From Acinetobacter sp. LoGeW2-3 (lineage in GTDB: Bacteria > Pseudomonadota > Gammaproteobacteria > Pseudomonadales > Moraxellaceae), in NCBI RefSeq assembly GCF_002688565.1, contig NZ_CP024011.1, positions 1,736,001-1,800,000 on the forward strand: DNA of 64,000 nt. Reading direction: 5' to 3'. Below the pieces are notes generated by a model that worked only from the letters and a program-made list of their open reading frames with translations, did not search any database and was not told the DNA's origin. A program made the position numbers and the translations under genes. How positions within the stretch are numbered: the stretch's first letter is position 1; each line of letters begins with the position of its first letter. Of this stretch, positions 38,952 to 51,955 are shown one piece after another.

Positions 38952-39632
38952 ATGAAATACACTTTAACCCGTGCGAATCCGAATGCTGATGAATATCCAC
39001 TTCAGGAACGTATCGTTGTAGAAGATCCGTTACTACAAGAAGAAGTGAATAAAAATGTGTTCATGACTCGACTAGAGGATGTAATGCATACAGCAGTCAA
39101 CTGGGGTCGTAAGAACTCCGTTTGGCCGTTCAACTTTGGTACATCTTGCTGCTACGTAGAATATGCAACGACCTTAACTGGCGTGCATGACTTGTCACGT
39201 TTTGGTGCCGAAGTTATCCGTGCTTCACCGCGTCAGGCGGACTTGATGATTGTTGCAGGTACCGTATTCGTGAAAATGGCTCCGGTTATTCAACGTCTGT
39301 ATGAACAGATGCTGGAACCGAAATGGGTTATTTCAATGGGCGCATGTGCCAACTCAGGTGGTATGTACGACATCTATTCAGTTGTACAAGGTGTGGACAA
39401 GATTATCCCGGTGGACGTTTATGTCCCAGGCTGTCCGCCACGTCCTGAAGCATTGATCCAGGCATTAATGCTATTGCAAGACCAGATTCAACTTGAGCGT
39501 CGTCCGCTTTCTGCGGTAATCGGTGATGATCTTCAGCCAGTGTATAAGCCAAAGATGATGCCAGAACGTGACCGTAAGAAAGATCAGCGTATTGCTGTGA
39601 AAAATCTGCGCTCAATGGATGAAATTAAATAA
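38952..39632 (+). CDS. nuoB: NADH-quinone oxidoreductase subunit B
   Basis: 226 residues. Carries the N2 [4Fe-4S] cluster that hands electrons to quinone: adjacent Cys in [11 protein letters not shown], then MGACANSGG and [12 protein letters not shown]. Located in the peripheral arm at the membrane junction. 6 bases after nuoA. The 88-base gap to nuoCD is the largest in the operon and holds a two-tier hairpin. Confidence 0.95.
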   Translation: MKYTLTRANPNADEYPLQERIVVEDPLLQEEVNKNVFMTRLEDVMHTAVNWGRKNSVWPFNFGTSCCYVEYATTLTGVHDLSRFGAEVIRASPRQADLMIVAGTVFVKMAPVIQRLYEQMLEPKWVISMGACANSGGMYDIYSVVQGVDKIIPVDVYVPGCPPRPEALIQALMLLQDQIQLERRPLSAVIGDDLQPVYKPKMMPERDRKKDQRIAVKNLRSMDEIK

Positions 39633-39638
39633 TTTAAG

Positions 39639-39679
39639 CGACAAATTTTTTGATGCACCCGACTTGGGTGTAGTTGTCG
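39639..39679 (+). promoter_or_regulatory. Two-tier hairpin in the nuoB-nuoCD gap
   Basis: CGACAA (39639-39644) pairs with TTGTCG (39674-39679), enclosing a CACCC/GGGTG stem-loop (39656-39670). No T run follows, so it is not a classical terminator; an RNA processing or stability element is more likely. Confidence 0.4.
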
Positions 39680-39720
39680 TTTAGGTTGACTGAATTTGTA
39701 TTAAATAGGAAGCCAAGCCA

Positions 39721-41508
39721 ATGGCTGAAACTGACATTGCTATGCCAGAATCAACATCTGTTGATTCCCGCCCTGCATTTGCAATTGTGGAAGAGCTCAA
39801 AACCAAATTTGGTGAGAACTTCTATGTGCAAACAACTTTCGAGGATTTCCCGACAGTTTGGGTTGAGCGCGCACGTGTACAAGACGTTTTAATGTTCTTG
39901 CGTACAGTGTCACGTCCATACGTGATGTTGTTCGACTTGTCAGCGGTAGATGAGCGTCTACGTACGCACCGCGACGGTTTACCTGCGTCTGACTTCACAG
40001 TGTTCTATCACCTGTTGTCGCTAGAACGTAATACGGATATCCGTATTAAAGTTGCATTGAGTGAGAGCGATCTCAATATCCCGACTGCAACGAATATCTG
40101 GCCAAATGCCAACTGGTACGAACGTGAAGCCTACGATATGTTCGGCATCAATTTCGAAGGGCATCCAATGCTCCGTCGTATTCTGTTGCCAACTTACTGG
40201 GAAGGTCACCCACTTCGTAAAGAATATTCTGCACGTGCGACTGAATATACGCCGTACCGCCAGAACCAGGCGAAGCAGGACTACGAACAGGAACATCTAC
40301 GTTTCGTTCCTGAAGACTGGGGCATGAAACGCGGCACAGCCGACGAAGACTTCATGTTCCTGAACTTAGGTCCTAACCACCCGTCTGCCCACGGTGCATT
40401 CCGTGTGATTTTGCAGATGGACGGTGAAGAAATTAAAGACTGCGTACCAGACATCGGCTATCACCACCGTGGTGCGGAAAAGATGGGCGAGCGTCAAACC
40501 TGGCACTCTTTCATTCCGTATACAGACCGTGTTGACTACCTGGGTGGTTGCGCTCAGAACATGCCGTATGTCATGTCTGTAGAGCAGATGGCAGGTATCA
40601 CTGTGCCAGACCGTGCACAATGTATCCGTGTCATGATGTCGGAACTGTTTCGTATCAATAACCACTTGCTGTATATCGGTACTGCGATTCAGGATGCCGG
40701 CGGTATGACCCCAGTATTCTATATGTTTGCTGACCGTCAAAAAGTTTATGACATCGTAGAAGCAATTACTGGTTACCGTATGCACCCAGCATGGTTCCGT
40801 ATCGGTGGTACTGCACACGACTTGCCAAATGGTTGGGAAACACTGGTTCGTGATTTACTCGACTGGATGCCGAAACGTCTGAACGAGTATTACACTGCAG
40901 CGCTGAAAAACTCTGTGTTTATGGGTCGTACCCGTAACGTGGCTCAGTACGATGCAAAATCTGCATTGGCTTGGGGTGTCACTGGTACAGGTTTACGTGC
41001 AACAGGTATTGATTTTGACGTTCGTAAATACCGTCCATATAGCGGCTATGAAAACTATGACTTTGAAGTTCCGTTAGAGTACGAAGGCGATGCATATGCA
41101 CGTGTTCTCGTTCACTTCCGTGAAATCGAACAGTCATTGAAGATCATCAAGCAGTGCTTGGACAACATGCCTTCTGGTGCATACAAAGCAGATCACCCAC
41201 TGGCTGTTCCACCGCCGAAAGACAAGACTTTACAAGACATTGAAACTTTGATTACGCACTTCTTGAGCGTATCTTGGGGTCCTGTAATGCCTGCAGGTGA
41301 AGCATCTGTTATGGCGGAAGTGGTGAAAGGGGCGTCGACTTATTACTTGACTTCAGACAAGTCAACCATGAGTTACCGTACCCGTATTCGTACACCGACC
41401 TTCACGCACTTGCAGCAAATGCCTTCCGTGATTAACGGCAGTCTGATGTCTGACTTAATCATTTATTTAGCGACAATTGACGTCGTAATGGCTGACGTGG
41501 ATCGCTAA
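39721..41508 (+). CDS. nuoC: NADH-quinone oxidoreductase fused subunit C/D
   Basis: 595 residues: NuoC (about 20-200, with [18 protein letters not shown]) fused to NuoD (about 210-595, with [25 protein letters not shown] and a C-terminal DVVMADVDR). NuoD forms the quinone pocket together with NuoB. The fusion is the normal gammaproteobacterial arrangement. Also written nuoCD. The ribosome-binding site AGGAAG is near 39709. Confidence 0.95.
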   Translation: MAETDIAMPESTSVDSRPAFAIVEELKTKFGENFYVQTTFEDFPTVWVERARVQDVLMFLRTVSRPYVMLFDLSAVDERLRTHRDGLPASDFTVFYHLLSLERNTDIRIKVALSESDLNIPTATNIWPNANWYEREAYDMFGINFEGHPMLRRILLPTYWEGHPLRKEYSARATEYTPYRQNQAKQDYEQEHLRFVPEDWGMKRGTADEDFMFLNLGPNHPSAHGAFRVILQMDGEEIKDCVPDIGYHHRGAEKMGERQTWHSFIPYTDRVDYLGGCAQNMPYVMSVEQMAGITVPDRAQCIRVMMSELFRINNHLLYIGTAIQDAGGMTPVFYMFADRQKVYDIVEAITGYRMHPAWFRIGGTAHDLPNGWETLVRDLLDWMPKRLNEYYTAALKNSVFMGRTRNVAQYDAKSALAWGVTGTGLRATGIDFDVRKYRPYSGYENYDFEVPLEYEGDAYARVLVHFREIEQSLKIIKQCLDNMPSGAYKADHPLAVPPPKDKTLQDIETLITHFLSVSWGPVMPAGEASVMAEVVKGASTYYLTSDKSTMSYRTRIRTPTFTHLQQMPSVINGSLMSDLIIYLATIDVVMADVDR

Positions 41509-41522
41509 GGGGTAAACGCTTT

Positions 41523-42028
41523 ATGATGATTTTGACTGATAAAAAGCCACGTGTGAATGTTGAAGGGATTTTGACTTCGGAAGAAATCCACGAGATTGAA
41601 CATCACATTGGTCACTATCCGTACCCACGTGCAGCGTGTCTTGATGCGTTGAAGTGTGTACAGCGTCGCAATGGCTGGGTAGATGATGCGCAGATGAATG
41701 CCATCGCGCAGATGCTGAGCATGAGCCTTGCTGACCTTGAAGGTGTTGCGACTTTCTATAACCGTATTTACCGTCAGCCGGTAGGCCGTCACGTAATCTT
41801 GTTATGTGACTCTATTGCGTGCTTCTTGATGGGTGCGGAAACTTTAGCAGAAGCTTTTCAGCGTGAATTGGGGATTTCGTTAGGTCAAACAACCGCTGAT
41901 GGTCGTTTCACTTTGCTGCCAATCTGCTGCTTAGGTAACTGTGACAAAGGTCCAACCTTGATGATTGATGAAGATACTCATGGTCTGGTTGAAGTGACCT
42001 CAATTAAACAGTTATTGGAGAAGTATGT

Positions 42029-42032
<4 letters not shown>
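41523..42032 (+). CDS. nuoE: NADH-quinone oxidoreductase subunit E
   Basis: 169 residues, thioredoxin-like fold binding the N1a [2Fe-2S] cluster: [12 protein letters not shown] and [12 protein letters not shown] supply the Cys ligands. Part of the NADH-dehydrogenase module with NuoF and NuoG. Two adjacent ATGs (41523 and 41526) are possible starts. The stop overlaps the nuoF start by four bases. Confidence 0.94.
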
Positions 42033-43360
<1,328 letters not shown>

Positions 43361-43371
43361 GGAATTCGACT

Positions 43372-46050
43372 ATGGCTACAATTCATGTCGATGGAAAATC
43401 GTATGAAGTCAACGGCTCAGAGAACTTGCTACAAGCATGTTTGAGTCTTGGCATCGACATCCCATACTTTTGTTGGCATCCATCCTTAGGTTCTGTCGGC
43501 TCTTGCCGTCAATGTGCTGTGACTCAATACGCGAATCCAGAAGATACGCGTGGTCGTTTGGTCATGTCATGTATGACGCCTGCGTCTGACAATACCTACA
43601 TCTCGATTGAAGACAAAGAAGCAAAAGATTTCCGTGCTTCTGTTGTTGAATTCTTGATGACCAACCACCCGCACGACTGTCCAGTCTGTGAAGAGGGTGG
43701 TCACTGTCACCTGCAAGATATGACAGTGATGACACAACACGACCGCCGTCGTTACCGTTTCACTAAACGTACGCACTACAATCAAGAACTTGGTTCGTTT
43801 ATTGCGCACGAGATGAACCGTTGTATCGCGTGCTACCGTTGTGTTCGTTACTATAAAGATTATGCTGGCGGTACTGACTTTGGCGTATATGCCAATGCAT
43901 CACGTGTTTACTTCGGTCGTCCAGAATCAGGTACTTTAGAATCTGAATTCTCAGGTAACTTGACTGAAGTATGTCCGACTGGTGTATTCACCGATAAGAC
44001 TCACTCAGCTCGCTATAACCGTAAGTGGGACATGCAGTATGCGCCTAGCGTGTGTCACGGCTGTTCTTCAGGTTGTAACATCTCTCCGGGTGAACGTTAT
44101 GGTGAACTGCGTCGTGTAGAAAACCGTTTCAATGGTGATGTTAACCAGTACTTCCTATGCGACAAAGGTCGTTTCGGTACAGGTTACGTAAACCGTGAAG
44201 ATCGTCCACGTCAGCCACAATTCCGTACTGGTTCAAATGTAGAAACTGTTTCAGTAGATACAGCGCTGGATACTGTGATTGCAAATATCCAAGGCAAAAA
44301 AGTGCTGGGTATCGGCTCTCCACGTGCATCACTTGAAACCAACTATGCATTACGCGAGTTAGTCGGTCAGGACAATTACTCAACTGGTATGTCTCAAAAA
44401 GAGCAAAATCTGGTTGAACTAGCGGCATCGATCATGCAAACCGAGGGTGTTTATAACCCGAATATGCGTGAAATCGAAAGCTATGATGCTGTTCTGATTC
44501 TGGGTGAAGACTTAACTCAAACTGCGCCACGTATGGCTTTATCTGTTCGCCAAGCTGCGAAGAATAAAGGTAAAGAAATGGCGGCTGAACGCCGTACTCC
44601 AGACTGGTTGGCTGAGCCTGTACAACGTATTGCCCAAGATGCGAAATCTCCGATTTACATCCTGGCTGCAACACAAACTCGTTTAGCGGATGTAGCAACT
44701 GGTGAAGTAGTTGCATCTCCAAACGACATCGCGCGTTTAGGTTTTGCCATTGCTGCTGGCGTGAAAGGTGAAAGCATTCTTGGTTTAGATGACGATGCCA
44801 AAGCATTTGCACAAACCATTGCAGATACGTTGAAAGCTGCGAAGAAACCACTGATCATCTCTGGTACAAGTTTACAAGATGCTGCGATCATGGAAGCTGC
44901 TGCACAAGTTGCACAGAACCTTGGTAATGCAGGCTTGACATTGACTGTTCCTGAAGTGAACTCAATGGGCTTGGCAATCTTCAGTGGTAACAGCCTGGAG
45001 CAAGCATTTGCTCAGGACTACGATACTGTTGTGATTGTTGAAAACGACCTTTACCGTCGTTTACCAGCGGCTCAGGTTGATGCTGCACTGGTAGGTAAAG
45101 AAGTGATCGTACTTGATCATTCTGAAACTGAAACAGTGAAGAAAGCCAATATCGTACTTTCTGCTGCATCATTTGCTGAAGGTGACGGTACTGTCGTTTC
45201 GCAAGAAGGCCGTGCACAACGTTTCTACCAAGTGTATGACCCAAGCTACTACAATCCTGAACTGGCAATCAAAGAATCTTGGCGCTGGTTGCATGCCATT
45301 GAAACTGGTGTGAAAGGTCAGCCAATTTCTTGGACAGTACTTGATGATGTCATTGATGCAGTAGCGAAAAACGTTCCTGCACTTGAAGCGATTCAAGACG
45401 TTGCACCTGACGCGGGCTTCCGTGTGCATGGTCTGAAAGTTGCGCGTGAACCACGTCGTTACTCAGGTCGTACTGCAATGCGTGCTCCGCTTTCTGTACA
45501 CGAGCCGAAACAGCCGACTGACCAAGACACTGCATTAACATTCTCTATGGAAGGTTATGTGGGTGATCAAACTCCATCTCCATTAGTACCATTCGCATGG
45601 TCAGCGGGCTGGAACTCTCCACAAGCCTGGAACAAATTCCAGGATAAAGTGGGCGGTCATCTGAAAGGTGGTGATTCTGGTATCCGTCTGTTCGACGTAT
45701 TACCAAAACGTCCAGCGCGTACTTTCGTTGCGCCAGCACCTGTGCTTGTGAACGCTGAAAGCTTCCGTCTGGTACCGATGCATCACATCTTTGCGTCTGG
45801 TGAATTCACCATCAAAACACCTGCAATGGAATCACGTATTCCGGATGCGGTATTTGCAGTGGGTGAACAGGATGCTACACGCTTGAACTTGCAAGACGGT
45901 CAGAAGATCACTGTGAAAGCAGGCAAGACTTCAATCGTGCTTCCTGTACAAGTGATTGAATACTTACCAACAGGTTATATCGGTTACCCAATTGGTCTAG
46001 CACCGACGGTATCTCTTGCAGAGCCTGTTTCAGTCGCGGTAGGAGTGTAA
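43372..46050 (+). CDS. nuoG: NADH-quinone oxidoreductase subunit G
   Basis: 892 residues. The N-terminal ferredoxin domain has IPYFCWHPSLGSVGSCRQC ([2Fe-2S]) and HDCPVCEEGGHCHLQD plus CIACYRCVRYYKDYAG ([4Fe-4S]). The rest is a molybdopterin-oxidoreductase-like domain that has lost the cofactor, with CHGCSSGCNISPG giving the extra cluster seen in some bacterial NuoG. Electron relay in the cytosolic arm. 11 bases after nuoF. Confidence 0.94.
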   Translation: MATIHVDGKSYEVNGSENLLQACLSLGIDIPYFCWHPSLGSVGSCRQCAVTQYANPEDTRGRLVMSCMTPASDNTYISIEDKEAKDFRASVVEFLMTNHPHDCPVCEEGGHCHLQDMTVMTQHDRRRYRFTKRTHYNQELGSFIAHEMNRCIACYRCVRYYKDYAGGTDFGVYANASRVYFGRPESGTLESEFSGNLTEVCPTGVFTDKTHSARYNRKWDMQYAPSVCHGCSSGCNISPGERYGELRRVENRFNGDVNQYFLCDKGRFGTGYVNREDRPRQPQFRTGSNVETVSVDTALDTVIANIQGKKVLGIGSPRASLETNYALRELVGQDNYSTGMSQKEQNLVELAASIMQTEGVYNPNMREIESYDAVLILGEDLTQTAPRMALSVRQAAKNKGKEMAAERRTPDWLAEPVQRIAQDAKSPIYILAATQTRLADVATGEVVASPNDIARLGFAIAAGVKGESILGLDDDAKAFAQTIADTLKAAKKPLIISGTSLQDAAIMEAAAQVAQNLGNAGLTLTVPEVNSMGLAIFSGNSLEQAFAQDYDTVVIVENDLYRRLPAAQVDAALVGKEVIVLDHSETETVKKANIVLSAASFAEGDGTVVSQEGRAQRFYQVYDPSYYNPELAIKESWRWLHAIETGVKGQPISWTVLDDVIDAVAKNVPALEAIQDVAPDAGFRVHGLKVAREPRRYSGRTAMRAPLSVHEPKQPTDQDTALTFSMEGYVGDQTPSPLVPFAWSAGWNSPQAWNKFQDKVGGHLKGGDSGIRLFDVLPKRPARTFVAPAPVLVNAESFRLVPMHHIFASGEFTIKTPAMESRIPDAVFAVGEQDATRLNLQDGQKITVKAGKTSIVLPVQVIEYLPTGYIGYPIGLAPTVSLAEPVSVAVGV

Positions 46051-46053
46051 TTC

Positions 46054-47064
46054 ATGGAACAAGAATTGATCCGTCAGACGCCGCTGTGGGCTGAAAACTG
46101 GCCGATTGCCTATTCAGTACTTCAAGCAATTGTGATCTTACTGGTTGTGGTATTGATCGCAGCGTTGATGTCATTCATTGAACGTCGTTTGCTGGGCTTG
46201 TGGCAGGACCGTTACGGTCCTAACCGTGTAGGTCCGGGTGGTATTTTCCAGATCGTTGCAGACATGCTGAAAATCATGTTCAAGGAAGACTGGACACCAA
46301 AATTTGCTGACAAGCTGACTTTCCGTATGGCTCCTGCAGTTGCGATGGCAACTGCGGTGCTGTCGTTCATGGTCATTCCTGTTTCACCTTACCTCGGTGT
46401 AGCAGACATGAGCATCGGCCTGCTGTTCTTTATGGCAATGGCGGGTATTGCAGTTTACGCGGTGTTATTTGGTGGTTGGTCTTCTAACAACAAATACGCA
46501 TTGCTCGGTGGTCTGCGTTCTGCAGCGCAAACAATTTCTTATGAAGTGTTCCTGGGTATTTCGCTGATGGGTGTAGTGGCAATCGCTGGTTCATTCAACA
46601 TGCGTGAAATCGTAGAAGCACAACAAGACGTATGGTTTGTGATTCCTCAGTTCCTTGGCTTCCTGATCTTCGTGGTTGCGGGCGTAGCGGTAACTCACCG
46701 TCACCCATTCGACCAACCAGAAGCGGAACAGGAACTGGCTGAAGGTTACCACGTCGAGTACGGCGGTATGAAATGGGGTATGTTCTTCGTTGCAGAATAC
46801 GTGAACGTAGTTCTGATCTCTGCACTGATCGTAACTCTATTCTTCGGTGGCTGGTTAGCACCATTCGGTCTTGATTTCCTACCACCAGCATTCTGGTTCA
46901 TTATCAAAACAGCATTCTTTGTAATGATGTTCGTATTGGCACGTGGTTCATTAATGCGTCCACGTTATGACCAGGTGATGAACTTTGGTTGGAAAATTTG
47001 CTTGCCATTGGCGTTGGTTAACCTTTTGGTGACTGGTGCTGTGATTCTGATGAATCAGGCCTAA
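46054..47064 (+). CDS. nuoH: NADH-quinone oxidoreductase subunit H
   Basis: 336 residues, about eight membrane helices. The conserved loops [19 protein letters not shown] and [21 protein letters not shown] line the quinone channel entrance. It connects the peripheral arm to the proton-pumping membrane arm. 3 bases after nuoG. Confidence 0.95.
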   Translation: MEQELIRQTPLWAENWPIAYSVLQAIVILLVVVLIAALMSFIERRLLGLWQDRYGPNRVGPGGIFQIVADMLKIMFKEDWTPKFADKLTFRMAPAVAMATAVLSFMVIPVSPYLGVADMSIGLLFFMAMAGIAVYAVLFGGWSSNNKYALLGGLRSAAQTISYEVFLGISLMGVVAIAGSFNMREIVEAQQDVWFVIPQFLGFLIFVVAGVAVTHRHPFDQPEAEQELAEGYHVEYGGMKWGMFFVAEYVNVVLISALIVTLFFGGWLAPFGLDFLPPAFWFIIKTAFFVMMFVLARGSLMRPRYDQVMNFGWKICLPLALVNLLVTGAVILMNQA

Positions 47065-47082
47065 GACAGCAGGGAGAACAAA

Positions 47083-47625
47083 ATGTTTAAATTTCTAGCT
47101 GGATTCGGGTCAATCGTTCGCACGTTGTTCATGGTCTTTACCCATGCAACGCGCAAACGTGACACCATCTTGTACCCAGAAGTACCAGCCGAGGAAATCG
47201 TGCCACCACGTTTCCGTGGCCGTATTGTATTGACGCGTGACCCAGATGGCGAAGAGCGTTGTGTTGCATGTAACCTGTGTGCGGTTGCCTGTCCGGTAGG
47301 CTGTATCTCTCTGCAAAAAGCAGAAAAAGAAGATGGTCGCTGGTATCCGGAATTTTTCCGCATCAACTTCTCACGCTGCATTTTCTGCGGTATGTGTGAA
47401 GAAGCATGCCCAACCACTGCAATTCAAATGACACCTGATTTCGAACTCGGTGAATATGTTCGTCAAGACTTAGTCTATGAAAAAGAACACTTGCTGATTT
47501 CTGGTCCTGGTAAATATCCTGACTATAACTTCTACCGTGTAACAGGTATGGCTGTAACTGGTAAAGATAAAGGTCAAGCACAGCGTGAAAGTGCGCCTGT
47601 TGATGTACGGAGTCTATTACCATGA
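47083..47625 (+). CDS. nuoI: NADH-quinone oxidoreductase subunit I
   Basis: 180 residues with two classical 4Fe-4S motifs, [15 protein letters not shown] and [12 protein letters not shown], binding clusters N6a and N6b. An amphipathic N-terminus anchors it to the membrane arm. Its last codons overlap the nuoJ start by four bases. Confidence 0.95.
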   Translation: MFKFLAGFGSIVRTLFMVFTHATRKRDTILYPEVPAEEIVPPRFRGRIVLTRDPDGEERCVACNLCAVACPVGCISLQKAEKEDGRWYPEFFRINFSRCIFCGMCEEACPTTAIQMTPDFELGEYVRQDLVYEKEHLLISGPGKYPDYNFYRVTGMAVTGKDKGQAQRESAPVDVRSLLP

Positions 47626-48143
47626 TGTGGCCGTTTTATCTGATGGCGCTTGTGGCCATCGTCTCTACGGTTCGTGTTGTTACTAATGCGAACCCGGTAC
47701 ATGCTTTATTAAGCCTGATTGTTTCACTGTTGGCTGTTGCCGGTATTTTCATGATCGTAGGAGCGCCGTTTGCCGGTGCTCTTGAGATCATCGTTTATGC
47801 AGGTGCGATCATGGTTCTGTTTGTCTTCGTTGTGATGATGCTGAACCTGGGTGAACAAACCGTTGAGCAGGAGCGTAAGTGGTTAACTTCAGGTGCTTGG
47901 GCTTACCCGGCACTGATGAGCTTCCTGATCGGCTTGATCCTGGTTTGGGTGCTGAACTCAGACTACGCTCAGCCGTCTCTGGTGATGGGTGCTGAAATTG
48001 TTGGCCCTAAAGCAGTTGGTCAAACGCTCTTTACACAGTACTTACTATTGGTAGAAGTTGCTGCGATGTTACTGTTAGGCGCACTTGTTGCGGCTTACCA
48101 TCTTGGCAAACGTGAACCAGGTGCAGAAGAGGACAATAAATAA
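47622..48143 (+). CDS. nuoJ: NADH-quinone oxidoreductase subunit J
   Basis: 173 residues, five membrane helices. [20 protein letters not shown] and the [20 protein letters not shown] helix (with its pi-bulge region) are the NuoJ/ND6 signatures. Antiporter-adjacent membrane subunit. Its stop codon shares a base with the nuoK start. Confidence 0.94.
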   Translation: MMWPFYLMALVAIVSTVRVVTNANPVHALLSLIVSLLAVAGIFMIVGAPFAGALEIIVYAGAIMVLFVFVVMMLNLGEQTVEQERKWLTSGAWAYPALMSFLIGLILVWVLNSDYAQPSLVMGAEIVGPKAVGQTLFTQYLLLVEVAAMLLLGALVAAYHLGKREPGAEEDNK

Positions 48144-48451
48144 TGGGCAACATCCCTTTAGAGCATGGTTTGATCGTTGCATCCATTCTTTTTGCACTGG
48201 GTTTTTACGGTGTAATGGTGCGACGCAACCTGCTATTCATTCTAATGAGCCTTGAAATCATGATGAACGCTGCTGCTTTAGCGTTCGTCCTGGCAGGCAG
48301 TGCCTGGGCACAGCCAGATGGTCAGATCATGTTCATCTTTATTCTGACGCTGGCTGCGGCAGAGGCGTGTATTGGTCTTGCGATCGTCCTTCAGTTCTAT
48401 CATCGCTTCCATCATCTGGATGTGGATGCTGCTAGTGAGATGCGCGGATGA
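48143..48451 (+). CDS. nuoK: NADH-quinone oxidoreductase subunit K
   Basis: 102 residues, three membrane helices. The conserved glutamates lie in [19 protein letters not shown] and in the [12 protein letters not shown] helix; both are needed for proton translocation in NuoK/ND4L. Overlaps nuoL by four bases. Confidence 0.94.
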   Translation: MGNIPLEHGLIVASILFALGFYGVMVRRNLLFILMSLEIMMNAAALAFVLAGSAWAQPDGQIMFIFILTLAAAEACIGLAIVLQFYHRFHHLDVDAASEMRG

Positions 48452-50337
48452 GTTACTTATATCTAACAATTTTATTCCCGCTCATTGGTTTTGTCCTTTT
48501 AGCGGCAGGGCGTAACAAGCTTCCTGAATCTGTTGCAGCCATTATTGGTGTGGGTGCCGTCGGTCTGTCTGCATTATTTGCACTGATCGCGGGTATGGAC
48601 TTTACGGGTAACGGTTCAGTTGCTCAAGTTCAGCATCTTTGGACCTGGTTCAGTGCCGGTAACCTGGCACCAAGCATTAGCCTGCATCTGGATGGTCTGT
48701 CTTTATTAATGACAGGCATGATCACTGGCGTAGGTTTCCTGATTCACATCTTCGCGTCATGGTACATGCGCGGTGAAGAAGACTTCGCACGTTTCTTCTC
48801 TTACTTCAACCTGTTCGTTGCAAGCATGCTATTGCTTGTACTGGGTGACAACCTGGCGTTATTGTTCCTGGGCTGGGAAGGCGTAGGTCTGTGTTCTTAC
48901 CTGTTGATCGGTTACTACTACGAAAACCCGAAAAACGGTTTAGCTGCAATCAAAGCATTTACTGTGACTCGTGTCGGTGACGTATTCCTGCTGATCGCCA
49001 TGTTCCTGATCTTCCAGCAATTCGGTACGCTGAACACTCAGTACATCGTAGAAAATGCTGCGAATGTGATGACTCAAAGTTCTTCACTGACTATCTGGAC
49101 TGCATTAATGTTGTTCCTGGGTGCTGCTGGTAAATCTGCGCAAATCCCGTTACAAACATGGTTGGCAGATGCGATGGCTGGTCCTACACCAGTTTCTGCA
49201 TTGATCCACGCTGCAACAATGGTAACTGCGGGTGTTTACCTGTGCTGCCGTCTGTTTACAGTATTTGAACTTGCGCCTGAAGTGATGATGTTCATCTCAA
49301 TTACTGGTGCGGTGACATTACTTGTAGCTGGTTTCGCTGCGCTGGTACAAACAGACATCAAACGTATTCTTGCTTACTCTACGATGAGTCAGTTGGGCTA
49401 CATGTTTATGGCTGTGGGTGCTGAAGCTTACCAAGCAGGTCTGTTCCATATGCTGACACACGCATTCTTCAAGGCATTATTATTCTTGTCTTCTGGTGCG
49501 GTGATTCTGGCTTATCACCACGAACAAAACATCTTCAAGATGGGCGGTCTGTTCTACAAGAACAAATTCCTGTTCGCTTGTTTCGCGATTGGTGGCGGTG
49601 CATTGGCTGCAATTCCATTCATCACTGTGGGCTTCTTCTCGAAAGATGCGATCCTGGGTGCGCTATGGGTACAAGGTCAATCAGTTGCAGTGTATAACTC
49701 ACTGTACTGGGTAGGTGTTGCAGGTGCGTTCCTGACTTCAATCTATACCTTCCGTCTGATCTGGGTTGTATTCTTCGGTAAAGAAAATACGCCTTATCAC
49801 GAAATCAAGGGTGTGACTTACTGGGGTCCATTGGCGATTCTTGCGGTTCTTTCTACTTTTGTTGGTGCAGTACTGAAAGCACCTGTAGAAAGCATCCTGA
49901 ATTCAGCTAAAGTTCCTGCATTTGATATTCCTGAAGCACTTGAGCATGGCATGCATACTGCAGAATACACTGCGGTGGGTATTGCACTGGCTGGTCTTGC
50001 AATTGGTGTAGTGCTGTTTGCTTTCGCTTACAACGCTGTGAAATCTTTTGCTCGTACTTCACTGGGTGCTGGCCTTGCGAACATCTGTCGCAATGCACTT
50101 GGTTTCGATGCACTGTATGACCTGATCTTTGTGAAGCCTTATTTATTCTTCGCGAAATTGTTCGGTCGTGATCCAATCGATGGCTTGTGGTTAGTATTGC
50201 CTGCACTTGTTAAAGGTGGTCACAGCTTTACCAGCTCACGTCAAACTGGTTCACTGCGCGAATACGCATCTAGTATGGGGCTCGGTGTCGTTGTCCTACT
50301 GATGATCTTGCTCGTGATTCAGGTAGTGGGGAAATAA
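48448..50337 (+). CDS. nuoL: NADH-quinone oxidoreductase subunit L
   Basis: 629 residues, Mrp-antiporter-like. [18 protein letters not shown] contains the key Glu; [20 protein letters not shown] and [17 protein letters not shown] are NuoL/ND5 hallmarks. The C-terminus holds the lateral helix and a final anchor. Distal proton channel of complex I. One base separates it from nuoM. Confidence 0.95.
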   Translation: MSYLYLTILFPLIGFVLLAAGRNKLPESVAAIIGVGAVGLSALFALIAGMDFTGNGSVAQVQHLWTWFSAGNLAPSISLHLDGLSLLMTGMITGVGFLIHIFASWYMRGEEDFARFFSYFNLFVASMLLLVLGDNLALLFLGWEGVGLCSYLLIGYYYENPKNGLAAIKAFTVTRVGDVFLLIAMFLIFQQFGTLNTQYIVENAANVMTQSSSLTIWTALMLFLGAAGKSAQIPLQTWLADAMAGPTPVSALIHAATMVTAGVYLCCRLFTVFELAPEVMMFISITGAVTLLVAGFAALVQTDIKRILAYSTMSQLGYMFMAVGAEAYQAGLFHMLTHAFFKALLFLSSGAVILAYHHEQNIFKMGGLFYKNKFLFACFAIGGGALAAIPFITVGFFSKDAILGALWVQGQSVAVYNSLYWVGVAGAFLTSIYTFRLIWVVFFGKENTPYHEIKGVTYWGPLAILAVLSTFVGAVLKAPVESILNSAKVPAFDIPEALEHGMHTAEYTAVGIALAGLAIGVVLFAFAYNAVKSFARTSLGAGLANICRNALGFDALYDLIFVKPYLFFAKLFGRDPIDGLWLVLPALVKGGHSFTSSRQTGSLREYASSMGLGVVVLLMILLVIQVVGK

Positions 50338-50338
50338 A

Positions 50339-51952
50339 ATGGAAGCTCCAAACAACATGATTTTGCCGGCTCTGATCCTCATTCCGTTCATTGCAGGTTT
50401 TGTATGCTGGTTGGTCGACAAGCTCGACCAGTCTCTACCGCGTTATATCGCGTTAATCGGGATGCTGGTAACACTGGTATTAACCGTGGTTCTCTGGCAG
50501 AACGGTACTTATGTTTATGAATTAGGTGGTAACACGCCAACGTGGGCTGCTGAGTTCAAATTGCCTTGGATTCAAACTCTGGGCATTAACATTCACTTAG
50601 CGGTGGATGGTTTATCTTTACTGATGGTTGGCTTGACTGCATTACTTGGTGTATTGGCAGTTGGCTGTTCATGGGGTGAGATTCAGAAAAATGTTGGTTT
50701 CTTCCACTTAAACCTTTTATGGTCTTTGGGTGGCGTAATCGGTGTATTCCTGGCAATTGACCTGTTCCTGTTCTTCTTCTTCTGGGAGATGATGCTGGTG
50801 CCGATCTACTTCCTGATTGCCCTTTGGGGTCATAAAGGGGCAGAAGGCAAGTCACGTGTATATGCTGCAACCAAGTTCTTCATTTATACACAGGTTGCTG
50901 GTCTGGTGATGCTGATTGGTATCCTGGGTCTGGTGATTGCTGGTTACTCAATGTCTGGCGAAATCCGTTTCGACTACAACTTCCTGTTAGGTGTTGCAAA
51001 TACTCTGGATACGCAAGTTCCAGCGTTGGCTTATGCCTTCATGGTATGTATGTTCATCGGTTTTGCAGTAAAACTTCCAGTTTTCCCACTGCACGGCTGG
51101 TTACCAGATGCGCATGCGCAAGCACCAACAGCAGGTTCTGTTGACCTTGCAGGTATCCTGATTAAAACAGCTGCGTACGGTTTACTCCGTTTCGTTATGC
51201 CGTTCTTCCCAGCAGCTTCTGCACAGTTTGCCGACATCGCGATCATTCTTGGTCTGATTGGTATTTTCTACGGTGCATGGTGTGCTTTCCAGCAAACAGA
51301 TATGAAACGTCTGTTGGCGTACACATCTATTTCACACATGGGCTTCGTTCTACTTGCACTTTATGCAGGTAACGTACTGACTTTCCAAGGCCTGATGATC
51401 ATGATGCTGGCTCACGGCCTATCATCTGCAGCCTTGTTCATTATGTGTGGTCAGGTGTACGAACGTGTTCACACACGTGACATGCGTCTGATGGGGGGGA
51501 TGCGCGGTCAGTTTCCATACCTGGCATTCTTCCTGATGTTCTTCGTAGCAGCGTTGGTGGGTATTCCTGGTCTAGGTAACTTCATCGGTGAATTCCTGAT
51601 CCTGATGGGTGCATTTGGTCAATATCCGACTTATACAATCCTTGCTGCAATCAGCTTGGTGTTTGCTGGTCTGTACGGTCTGATCATGATTCACAAGTCA
51701 CTGTTTGGTACGCCAAACGAAGAGCAAAAGCAGCATTACACGAATCCGCTGAAAGATTTAAATGCGCGTGAAGTGGTAATCCTGTTGATCTGTGCGTTTG
51801 GTCTGTTATGGCTTGGTCTATATCCACAAAGCTTCCTTGATATTTCGAACTCAAGCATGGCGTGGTTAGCAAATAGCTACATTCCTGTGTCTGAAGCAGC
51901 TGATGCTGTGCAGCAAGCTGCCGTTTCAGCTGAAAATGTGGAGATCCAATAA
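50339..51952 (+). CDS. nuoM: NADH-quinone oxidoreductase subunit M
   Basis: 537 residues, antiporter-like. FFFFWEMMLVPIYFLI carries the conserved Glu, FPLHGWLPDAHAQAPTAGSV the channel Lys/His region, and LLAYTSISHMGFVLLAL the ND4 motif. Proton channel of the membrane arm. GGGGA upstream of ATG 50339. Confidence 0.95.
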   Translation: MEAPNNMILPALILIPFIAGFVCWLVDKLDQSLPRYIALIGMLVTLVLTVVLWQNGTYVYELGGNTPTWAAEFKLPWIQTLGINIHLAVDGLSLLMVGLTALLGVLAVGCSWGEIQKNVGFFHLNLLWSLGGVIGVFLAIDLFLFFFFWEMMLVPIYFLIALWGHKGAEGKSRVYAATKFFIYTQVAGLVMLIGILGLVIAGYSMSGEIRFDYNFLLGVANTLDTQVPALAYAFMVCMFIGFAVKLPVFPLHGWLPDAHAQAPTAGSVDLAGILIKTAAYGLLRFVMPFFPAASAQFADIAIILGLIGIFYGAWCAFQQTDMKRLLAYTSISHMGFVLLALYAGNVLTFQGLMIMMLAHGLSSAALFIMCGQVYERVHTRDMRLMGGMRGQFPYLAFFLMFFVAALVGIPGLGNFIGEFLILMGAFGQYPTYTILAAISLVFAGLYGLIMIHKSLFGTPNEEQKQHYTNPLKDLNAREVVILLICAFGLLWLGLYPQSFLDISNSSMAWLANSYIPVSEAADAVQQAAVSAENVEIQ

Positions 51953-51955
51953 GCC

